From NCBI RefSeq assembly GCF_039973015.1, contig NZ_JBDWLT010000002.1, forward strand, positions 186,001-250,000: 64,000 nt of DNA. Reading direction: 5' to 3'. Every line of letters begins with the position of its first letter. The stretch's first letter is position 1. This stretch comes from Parvibaculum sp039973015. Its GTDB lineage: Bacteria; Pseudomonadota; Alphaproteobacteria; Parvibaculales; Parvibaculaceae. The translations under genes were made by a program, and so were the position numbers. Below are positions 53,244 to 60,293 of this stretch, piece by piece. The notes below the pieces were generated by a model, which saw nothing but the letters and a program-made list of their open reading frames with translations, was not told the DNA's origin and made no database searches.

Positions 53244-55013
53244 GTGGGGGATGATCTCCTTGACGCGCATGGCCGGCCCGGCGGCGCGGTGGATGTGACC
53301 AGTGGACAGGATGAGCAGGACGAACGCGCGGAGTTGCTCGGTGCGGCTGTCGATGCTGTCTATGGCTATGCTTCAGGCCGCTACAACTGGGAAGACCTGA
53401 TCGGGTTTCTGTCTCATCTCGACCGCGATGGCTCGGATGGAGAGGCGGCGCTCGGGCGTACGCTGGAAGGTCATCTCCGGCGTGCAGGCGACCTCGCGAC
53501 GCGGCTCCATACAGACGGTGCTGCTGCCGGTCCCGACTATGCGCTTCTTCTTCTGGACCGTGACCGGCGCATCCTTGCCTCGAACGAGGAGGGGCGAGCC
53601 TATTTTGCGCCCGTGTGCAAAACCGTTGAGAACGGCAAGCGTCTCGTCTTCCGCAATGATGACTATGCGGCGATCTTCGCGGATGCGCTTGGCGAGTTAC
53701 GTGACGGGACGGGGGGTCCGGCGCTGCTTCGCTTCATGGGAGAGGAGGGCGGTACAAAGCTCTTATGTTATCTCGCGCGGGGCGACGGGCTTTCTTCCGC
53801 GATGCTGCATGCGGTGGAGCGCGACGAGGGCGACCCCCGGGCGCATTGTGCGCTTATCGCCGCCGCGCCGGGTGCGGGCGATGAGGTGCTTGAAATCTTC
53901 CGCAGCGCTTTCGGTCTGACGCCTGCGGAAGCGCGTCTTGCGGCGCGGTTGCGTTTCGGTCTGTCGCTCAAGGAAGCATCCGGGGAGCTGGGCATCTCCG
54001 TCAACACGGCGCGCAATCAGCTCAAAAGCGTCTTTGAAAAGCTCGGTGTGAACCGTCAGGCCGATCTGGTGCGCCATCTGGCGGAACTTGCGGCGCTTGC
54101 AGCCTCCATGCAGGGGAATACGCCTCGCGTCCGCCCGGCCGTGACGACGGCGGAGCGGCGCAATGTCGTCCTGCCGGACGGGCGGGTGATTGCGCTGCGC
54201 GATCTCGGCCAGCCTGACGGCTTTCCCGTTTTCATTTTTCATCCCGTCGTGCAGTCGAGCCTGATGCGTCCGCAAGAGGCGGAGATCGCGGGGGAGTGCG
54301 GGGTGCGTCTTATCAGTGTCGAGCGGCCGGGCATCGGCCTTTCGACACCGGACCCCGACACGCGCCCGCTCTCCTTTGCGCGCGATCTCGGCCATGTCGC
54401 GGATGCGATGGATATCGGCCGCTTCGCTGTCATCGGCTGGGCCTCCGGGGCGCCTTATGCGCTGGCATGCGGTGCGCATCTCGGTGAGCGCGTCACGCGG
54501 GTGGCCCTTGCCACGCCGCGTCTCGCCTTCCGCTCCGATATCGAGGCAACGACGCCTGCGCGCCAGTTCTTCGGCGGGCTGCGCCGTCATCCCTGGCTCT
54601 TCGAAACGGTTTTTACCATCATGCGCGCCAAGCGCTCGCGCCGCTTCTTCAGGCCGATGATCCGCAACTTCCTCGAAACCTCCGAGCCCGACCGCCGCCT
54701 TTTCGATGCCGACGCCTCGCTGCTCGACTGTTTCACCGACAGTCTGATCGAGGCAATTGACCGGACACATAAAGGCATCGTCGCCGAGCTCAATCTCTAT
54801 GCGAAGGATACGCCGGTCGAGACGGAGGGCATTGCGCGGCCGCTCCTCGTGTGGCACGGCCTCGAAGACGAGATGAACAGCGCCGGAGACGTGCGCCGGA
54901 TGCTTGACGGCGTTCCCGTCGATGCCTTTCATTTCACGGAAGGCGACGGTCATATGGTGCTCTTTTCGCATTTCCGCGAGGTGCTCTCCGCCCTTGTCAA
55001 TGACGCGCATTAG
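53244..55013 (+). CDS. LuxR-type HTH / alpha/beta-hydrolase fusion regulator, copy 1 (catalytic Ser replaced)
   Basis: 589 residues in three parts. Residues ~30-60 hold a helical segment (VDAVYGYASGRYNWEDLIGFL) shared with copy 2; ~95-210 a PAS-like sensor (LLLLDRDRRILASNEEGRAYF); 221-285 a LuxR-type HTH (FGLTPAEARLAARL...VNTARNQLKSVFEKLGVNRQADLVRHLAEL); ~305-585 an alpha/beta hydrolase. In the nucleophile elbow IGWASGAPYAL the catalytic position is Ala400, while Asp542 and His570 are kept, so it is likely a pseudo-hydrolase that binds rather than cuts. The GTG start has GGGAG six bases upstream. Confidence 0.9.
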   Translation: MGDDLLDAHGRPGGAVDVTSGQDEQDERAELLGAAVDAVYGYASGRYNWEDLIGFLSHLDRDGSDGEAALGRTLEGHLRRAGDLATRLHTDGAAAGPDYALLLLDRDRRILASNEEGRAYFAPVCKTVENGKRLVFRNDDYAAIFADALGELRDGTGGPALLRFMGEEGGTKLLCYLARGDGLSSAMLHAVERDEGDPRAHCALIAAAPGAGDEVLEIFRSAFGLTPAEARLAARLRFGLSLKEASGELGISVNTARNQLKSVFEKLGVNRQADLVRHLAELAALAASMQGNTPRVRPAVTTAERRNVVLPDGRVIALRDLGQPDGFPVFIFHPVVQSSLMRPQEAEIAGECGVRLISVERPGIGLSTPDPDTRPLSFARDLGHVADAMDIGRFAVIGWASGAPYALACGAHLGERVTRVALATPRLAFRSDIEATTPARQFFGGLRRHPWLFETVFTIMRAKRSRRFFRPMIRNFLETSEPDRRLFDADASLLDCFTDSLIEAIDRTHKGIVAELNLYAKDTPVETEGIARPLLVWHGLEDEMNSAGDVRRMLDGVPVDAFHFTEGDGHMVLFSHFREVLSALVNDAH

Positions 55014-55179
55014 GTCAATGACCCGCATTAAGTCGCTGCCGGATTGCGAAAAACGGCGTTTCATTTCCCGGTTTCATGTTCTGCTCCATACGTCCTAACA
55101 TTGCCGCGCCGGAGCGGTGTGATGCCGGCAGTGTCAGGGGTTGGGTTTGTCCGGGTCTGAATCCGTTACAGGGAGCGAC

Positions 55180-56946
55180 GTGCGCGGGAGACCGTTGCCG
55201 GACGAGGTATCGCGCCCGGACCTCGCGGTCGCGCTCGATGCGATCTACGGCTATGCCACCGATCCCGAGAACTGGGAGGAGATGAACTCCCTTCTCGACG
55301 AGATTGCGGCGGCAGGCGCGGACATCGCCCCGCTTGCGGATGGTATGCGCGCACATCTCTCCCGCGCCAAAGACCTCGCGCGACGCCTGCATGACGCACA
55401 GCCCGAGCAGAATGCGGGCCCTTCCTATTGCCACATGGTCGTTGGCCGCGATTTCCGCATCCTCGAAATTTCGGATGCCGCCGCTGTCATGCTCTCTCCC
55501 TTCTGCAAGCCGCTGCAATCCGGCGGTCTTCTGTCCTTTACGGACCCGGAAAACGCGGCGCGCTTCCGCGCGCTCGCTTCCGCCGCGGGGCAAGGGGCAG
55601 ACGGTCCTGTTCTGCTCCGTCTCGTTCTGGATAGCGGCGATGAAGCCGTCTTCGGTTATCTCGTGCCCGAGGCGAGCCTGCCCGATCCGTTTCGCCGCCG
55701 TCTCGGTCTGCCATCGCCCGCGCGGGCGGGGGCCATTGCCTTTGTCGCGCCGGATCGCGAAGCGGCGAGCGATGCGAGCCGCATGTATCGCGATACTTTC
55801 GGGCTCACGCCGGCCGAAGCGCGTCTTGCGGCTGCGCTGAAGGACGGGCTTGCGCTCAAGGAGGCGGCGGCGCATCTGAATATTTCCGTCAATACGGCGC
55901 GCAACCAGATCAAGAGTGTCTTCGAGAAGCTCGGCGTCAACCGGCAGGGCGATTTGATCCGTCATCTGACGGAGTTGACGCAGCTCGCCGCCAGTATCGG
56001 CAATGCGGAGGACGATGCCGCAAAGCCCGCCGCGCCCGTGCCGGTTTCGGGCGACATGCCCTGTTCCTTCACCATGCTGCCGGACGGGCGCAGGCTCGCC
56101 TGGCGCGATTATGGCGTCAGTCACGGCGTTCCCGTCGTTCTGCTGCCGAGTTCCGTCAGCAGTTCATGGATATGGGAGCAGGAGGCGGAGGCAGCGGCGC
56201 GCATGGGCCTTCGCTATATCGTCGTCGAGCGGCCGGGCACCGGCGCTTCCACCCCGGACCCGGATCTCACCTTCGAAAGTTTCGCGCGCGACCTCGAACA
56301 TTTTGCCGATGCGCTGGGAATTGGCCGCTTCCGTCTCATGGCGCGCTCTTCCGCCTCGCCCTTCGCGCTCGCTGCCGCCGCACATCTCGGTCCGCGTGTC
56401 GAGCTTCTCATGCTCACCTCCACACGGCTCGGCATTCCCGAAGATGTCCCCGGACGCGAGAACCGGCGCGCGCAGAAGCCCAAGGGCATGCTCGCCTCCT
56501 TTTTCAACAATCTGAAGCGCTATCCCTGGCTGCTCGATTCCACGCTCTTCATCCTGCGCGCGAAGATGTCGCGCAATTTCATCCGCCCGCTCGTCCACAA
56601 GTTCTTCGAGCCTTCGCCCGCCGATGTTGCGCTCATCAAGGCGACGCCCTCGCTCGAAGCGGCGATGATCCGCAGCACGATGGAAGCCGTCGCCCACAGC
56701 TACGCCGGGCTTTTGCGCGAGTCGCAGCTCTATCTCGACGGGCTCACGCTGGACCTTTCCGGTCTCACCGCGCCCGTTCTCGTCTGGCATGGCGAGGCGG
56801 ATGGCATCGTGCCGCTTGACGAGCTGAAGCGCCGCCTCGCCGAACTCGGCATCGAGCCGTCGGAAATGCGCATCTTTCCCGGCGATGGCCATTGCTTCCT
56901 CAACCGGCATTACGAGGCCGCCTTCGCGCGCCTGCTTGCGGGCTGA
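55180..56946 (+). CDS. LuxR-type HTH / alpha/beta-hydrolase fusion regulator, copy 2 (intact triad)
   Basis: 588 residues, same architecture as copy 1: helical segment LDAIYGYATDPENWEEMNSLL, PAS-like part (MVVGRDFRILEISDAAAVML), LuxR-type HTH (TFGLTPAEARLAAALKDGLALKEAAAHLNISVNTARNQIKSVFEKLGVNRQGDLIRHLTEL), and a C-terminal hydrolase. Triad intact: Ser390 in LMARSSASPFAL, Asp541 in WHGEADGIV and His571 in GDGHCFLNRH. GTG start behind AGGGAG; a TTG 13 codons upstream is also in frame. The pair likely evolved by duplication and then diverged, one copy keeping catalysis. Confidence 0.9.
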   Translation: MRGRPLPDEVSRPDLAVALDAIYGYATDPENWEEMNSLLDEIAAAGADIAPLADGMRAHLSRAKDLARRLHDAQPEQNAGPSYCHMVVGRDFRILEISDAAAVMLSPFCKPLQSGGLLSFTDPENAARFRALASAAGQGADGPVLLRLVLDSGDEAVFGYLVPEASLPDPFRRRLGLPSPARAGAIAFVAPDREAASDASRMYRDTFGLTPAEARLAAALKDGLALKEAAAHLNISVNTARNQIKSVFEKLGVNRQGDLIRHLTELTQLAASIGNAEDDAAKPAAPVPVSGDMPCSFTMLPDGRRLAWRDYGVSHGVPVVLLPSSVSSSWIWEQEAEAAARMGLRYIVVERPGTGASTPDPDLTFESFARDLEHFADALGIGRFRLMARSSASPFALAAAAHLGPRVELLMLTSTRLGIPEDVPGRENRRAQKPKGMLASFFNNLKRYPWLLDSTLFILRAKMSRNFIRPLVHKFFEPSPADVALIKATPSLEAAMIRSTMEAVAHSYAGLLRESQLYLDGLTLDLSGLTAPVLVWHGEADGIVPLDELKRRLAELGIEPSEMRIFPGDGHCFLNRHYEAAFARLLAG

Positions 56947-57056
56947 GCGCGGCTTGGTCCATTTGCACTATTCAGGCGGCCCCTTCCCCTCGCTACGACT
57001 CCCTTGAGTGAAAACCCGGACATGGGGTGCCGGGTTCGATGCAAAGGGGCTTCCAC

Positions 57057-57578
57057 ATGAAAATGAAAACCGCAGCCATGCTTTTGGTGGCCGGAGCGAT
57101 GCTGGCGGGGTGCCAGACCACCGGGCTCGACACGGCGGCGCTCGGCAATGCGGCGCTGGCCAACAGCTCGCTCGCGAATACGGGCACGACGCAGGCCGCC
57201 GCCACCTCGGCGGGCGCGGCGCTTGCCGGCCAGATGGTTGCCGATAGCTCCGGCACGGTCACGCCGGCCGCCGCTGGCATCCCCGATGCGCAGAAGAGCT
57301 GCGAGCAGCTCGCCGCTGAAATGGGCGCGCAGCAGCAGCTGATCGCGGGCGCCAACTCCACCGAGACCAACGCCCAGCTCGTCAATGCGGGCGTCGGCAT
57401 TGCCCAGTCGCTCGGGCTCAATTTCGGCGGCATGGGCATTGGCGGGCTTCAGGCGGCGGGCGCGGTCGGCAATGCCGCCAGCCAGCAGGGCCAGAACGCG
57501 CAAGCCCAGGCCCAGCAGGCCGATATCCGCCTTCAGGTGCTCACCGGTTTCTATCAGGGCAAGGGTTGTGGGGCCTGA
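57057..57578 (+). CDS. Lipoprotein of unknown function
   Basis: 173 residues. Lipobox LAGC at the signal-peptide end (MLLVAGAMLAGCQTT), so it is lipidated on Cys. The rest is low complexity in Ala, Gly, Asn, Gln and Ser, ending in a Gln-rich stretch and a closing GKGCGA. Possibly a small scaffold-like outer-membrane lipoprotein. Followed by a strong terminator (57656). Confidence 0.82.
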   Translation: MKMKTAAMLLVAGAMLAGCQTTGLDTAALGNAALANSSLANTGTTQAAATSAGAALAGQMVADSSGTVTPAAAGIPDAQKSCEQLAAEMGAQQQLIAGANSTETNAQLVNAGVGIAQSLGLNFGGMGIGGLQAAGAVGNAASQQGQNAQAQAQQADIRLQVLTGFYQGKGCGA

Positions 57579-57655
57579 CGCGGCCGCACCCGTCAGCCAT
57601 CTGACGGCCGCTTCAGGCGTCGACCCGACGCACACCCCTGGGTGACCGTCGATGC

Positions 57656-57691
57656 CCGGGGGAGCCTTTCAGGCTCCCCCGGTTTTCTTTT
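57656..57691 (+). terminator. Rho-independent terminator after the lipoprotein
   Basis: Perfect 12-bp stem CCGGGGGAGCCT/AGGCTCCCCCGG (57656-57667 and 57671-57682) with a three-base loop, followed by TTTTCTTTT. It separates the lipoprotein gene from the sodium channel. Confidence 0.92.
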
Positions 57692-57780
57692 CCGAGCGGC
57701 ATGCGCCGCCGCGCTTGCATCCCGCGCCCGCCTCGCTTACCTCCGGCAGATCGCACATCCCGCCGGAGACGACCGACCCC

Positions 57781-58674
57781 ATGGCCAGCGCCGCCCCCGC
57801 TCCCGATCATGCCCCCGATCCCGCCTCGCTTCGCGGCCGCATCGCCGCCCTTGTGGAGGCGCCGCTCTTCCAGCATTTCATCACCGCCGTCATCCTCGTG
57901 AATGCGGTGACGCTCGGCCTTGAAACCTCTCCCGCGGCGATGGCGGCGGCGGGCCCGCTCCTCCTCGTCTTCGACGCCATCGCGCTCGCGATCTTCGTTG
58001 TTGAAATCGGGCTCAAGCTTTTCGCCTTCCGGCTGAGCTTCTTCCGCAATGGCTGGAATATATTCGACTTCGTGATCGTCGGTGTCGCGCTCGTGCCCTC
58101 GGCCGGGCCGCTTTCGGTGCTGCGCGCGCTGCGCATCCTGCGTGTGCTCCGCCTGCTTTCGGTCGTGCCTTCGCTGCGCAAGGTGGTGGCGGCGCTTTTC
58201 GGCGCGCTGCCCGGCATGGGCTCCATCATCGCCGTGCTGCTGCTCGTCTTCTATGTCGGCGCCGTTCTCGCGACCAAGCTCTTCGGCGGCAGCTTCCCCG
58301 ACTGGTTCGGCACCATTGGCGGGTCGATGTATTCGCTTTTCCAGATCATGACGCTGGAAAGCTGGTCGATGGGCATCGTCCGTCCGGTGATGGAGGTCTA
58401 CCCCTATGCCTGGATCTTCTTCGTGCCCTTCATCATCCTCACGAGCTTCATGGTGCTGAACCTCTTCATCGCCATCATCGTGAATTCGATGCAGGCGCTG
58501 CATGAGGAAGAGCAGACCCTCGCGCAGAACGAGCGCGACGCCCGCGCCCGCGAGGAGCGCGCCGAAATCGAGCGGCGCGCCCATGAAGAGCGTGTGGTGA
58601 CGGCGGAGGATGTCCGCGCCATGCGGGTGGAGCTGGCCGAGGTGAAGCGGCTGCTGGAGGAAAAGCGGCTCTAG
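57781..58674 (+). CDS. Bacterial voltage-gated sodium channel (NaChBac/NavAb type)
   Basis: 297 residues. Six transmembrane segments with an S4 carrying Arg at 115, 118, 121 and 124 (every third residue), and the pore selectivity filter TLESWSM (191-197), which matches NavAb-like channels. A C-terminal cytoplasmic coiled coil (~240-297, many Glu/Arg heptads) will tetramerise. Bacterial Na channels of this type occur in alkaliphiles and marine bacteria and help Na+ cycling, pH and motility. Start ATG at 57781 begins the first conserved residues; a longer upstream frame covers the terminator and is rejected. Confidence 0.95.
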   Translation: MASAAPAPDHAPDPASLRGRIAALVEAPLFQHFITAVILVNAVTLGLETSPAAMAAAGPLLLVFDAIALAIFVVEIGLKLFAFRLSFFRNGWNIFDFVIVGVALVPSAGPLSVLRALRILRVLRLLSVVPSLRKVVAALFGALPGMGSIIAVLLLVFYVGAVLATKLFGGSFPDWFGTIGGSMYSLFQIMTLESWSMGIVRPVMEVYPYAWIFFVPFIILTSFMVLNLFIAIIVNSMQALHEEEQTLAQNERDARAREERAEIERRAHEERVVTAEDVRAMRVELAEVKRLLEEKRL

Positions 58675-58688
58675 AAAGGCGCCGGGGC

Positions 58689-58871
58689 TCAGGCCGCGCG
58701 GCGTTCGCCCCGCTGCGACATCAGCCTGCGCAGCTCGACCTCGCTCACGCCGTCGCGTTTCATCACCTTGCGCACGATGGGGTCGGCCAGCATTTCGTCC
58801 AGAGACAGTTCCGCCTTGAGGGCTTCCGTCAGGGTAGGGCGGAAGGAGGGGGCGTTGTCGGATGCGGACAT
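58689..58871 (-). CDS. Small hypothetical protein
   Basis: 60 residues, amphipathic and charged: PSFRPTLTEALKAELSLDEMLADPIV, then RDGVSEVELRRLMSQRG. Convergent to the sodium channel gene (14 bases). No known domain; the helix-turn-helix-like layout (LDEMLADPIVRKVMKRDGVSEVELRRLM) could fit a small DNA- or protein-binding factor. Modest confidence because short. Confidence 0.6.
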   Translation of the reverse strand: MSASDNAPSFRPTLTEALKAELSLDEMLADPIVRKVMKRDGVSEVELRRLMSQRGERRAA

Positions 58872-59239
58872 GGGGCTTACCTCGCGGGATCGTGGCGGTC
58901 TCGTCGCCGTGCCGGGCCTGACGCAGCGTCGCGCTGGTGGCCGGAGAGAGTGTTATGGATTATTTGCGAATAATTCGCAACAAGAAGATAGGAAGCCCCG
59001 CGCTGATCGCAAGGGCTTCTTGCAAGGAAAACCGTTTCGGCCCCAAAAAGTTTCACGGCTCTTTCACCCCTCGCCCCTCCGGGGAGAGGGAGGGAGCGGG
59101 CGTTAGCCCGCGGAAGGGTGAGGGGGCTCTGCTCCCTGCAGAAGCTGCCCCCGTGCTAGTCTCCCGCCCAACAACAGGCCTGCCGGCAAATTCAAAAAAG
59201 GCAGGGAAATGAAGAAAAAGAACAGGGGGAGCGAGAGCC
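58872..59239. repeat. Intergenic palindromic repeat-like region
   Basis: No gene is supported. It contains inverted repeats, including a perfect GCGGGC-GTTA-GCCCGC (59096-59111) and a CCCCTC/GGGG-type hairpin near 59070-59095 flanked by CACCCCT and GGGTGAGGGG arms. The pattern looks like a known class of alphaproteobacterial intergenic repeat (extragenic palindromic element), not a transcription unit. Confidence 0.6.
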
Positions 59240-59893
59240 ATGACGCAAACGACGCCGATGAAGCCGATGACCGCCGACAATATCGTGCTGGAACAGGCGC
59301 GGCCCATCGAGCCGGAGCTTGCCGCCCGCCTCATATACGACACCGGCTCATATGTCTTCGACTGCCTCTATAATCGCGACTTCGACACATATCTCCGCAT
59401 CACCTCGGACTTGTGGACGCGCGAGGGCGGCGCCTTCTCGCATATCCATGCCAAGGCCGCGATGAGCGGCGGCCGGCTCGCCGGCATCGCGCTCGGCTTC
59501 CCGCAGCCGCTTTATGAGAGCGAGTTCGGCACCGGCATGATGGCGATGGCCGAGATGGGCACGCCCGAGCTTCTCGCCCATCTGCCCTCCGTCGCGGGCC
59601 ACATCCCCTGGCTCTTCCCGGAGGTGCCCGAAGATGCCTGGTATCTCCTCTTCCTTTCCGCTCACCCAGATGCGCGCGGGCGCGGCATCGGCGAGAAACT
59701 GCTGCTCGATTGTTTCGAGCGCGCAAGGGCGGCGGGCTGCACCGCGCTCCATCTCGATGTCGCCGCGATCAACCCGGCCGTGCGTTTCTATGAGCGCATG
59801 GGGCTGGAACGCCTCGCCGAAACGAATGTGCCGAAGATCGCCGCCTCGCACGGCGTGCCCCCGCATATCCGCATGGTGAAGCATCTCGGGTGA
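59240..59893 (+). CDS. GNAT family N-acetyltransferase
   Basis: 217 residues. The acetyl-CoA loop is ARGRGIGEKLLLDC at about residues 152-165 (R/Q-x-x-G-x-G type), followed by ALHLDVAAINPAVRFYERMGLERL. N-terminal part (IYDTGSYVFDCLY) is longer than simple GNATs. The acceptor is unknown. It lies between two repeat-rich intergenic regions. Confidence 0.88.
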   Translation: MTQTTPMKPMTADNIVLEQARPIEPELAARLIYDTGSYVFDCLYNRDFDTYLRITSDLWTREGGAFSHIHAKAAMSGGRLAGIALGFPQPLYESEFGTGMMAMAEMGTPELLAHLPSVAGHIPWLFPEVPEDAWYLLFLSAHPDARGRGIGEKLLLDCFERARAAGCTALHLDVAAINPAVRFYERMGLERLAETNVPKIAASHGVPPHIRMVKHLG

Positions 59894-60293
59894 GCCCCCG
59901 CTTGTTTCCCTCTCTCCCTCGGGGAGAGGACAATGCATTTGTCCAACCCTCCCCCGGCGGGAGGGTCAAAATTCGCCTGGCGAATTTTGGGGAGGGGGAC
60001 GCAGCGTAGCGGCCAAGAGGGGCACCACCCCACCGGATAACCCGCTTCGCGCCAGCGAACGAAAAACGCCGGCTACTCCCCAACCGGGTCATGGCCCGAT
60101 TTATTCGGGCCATCCACGTCTTTGCGGTGCGCGAAGCCCGGCGCGCGCGACCATGCCCGCGTCGCCCTCCAGCCTCTTTCCCATCCGTTATTGCCGGGCT
60201 TGTCTGTCCCGGCGGCCTGTCCCGCCGCCTCCTGCTAGCCTCGCACTCGGCAACAGGCCCGAAGTCTGGAACAGGAGAAGCGAGAAACCACAA
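59894..60293. repeat. Intergenic region with several palindromes
   Basis: No gene is supported in these 400 bases. It holds several clean inverted repeats: CTCTCCC/GGGAGAG (59912-59928), CCCTCCC/GGGAGGG (59947-59965), a perfect 11-bp CAAAATTCGCC/GGCGAATTTTG (59967-59989), and GGCCCGA-TTTAT-TCGGGCC (60093-60111). The set looks like two or more intergenic repeats of alphaproteobacteria placed end to end, at the boundary with the IetAS-like pair. Confidence 0.65.

Noticed and set aside
53763..55064. Minus-strand frame opposite the LuxR-hydrolase fusion, copy 1
   Set aside because: Copy 1 aligns over its full length with copy 2 on the plus strand; the minus frame has no match to any family I recognise.
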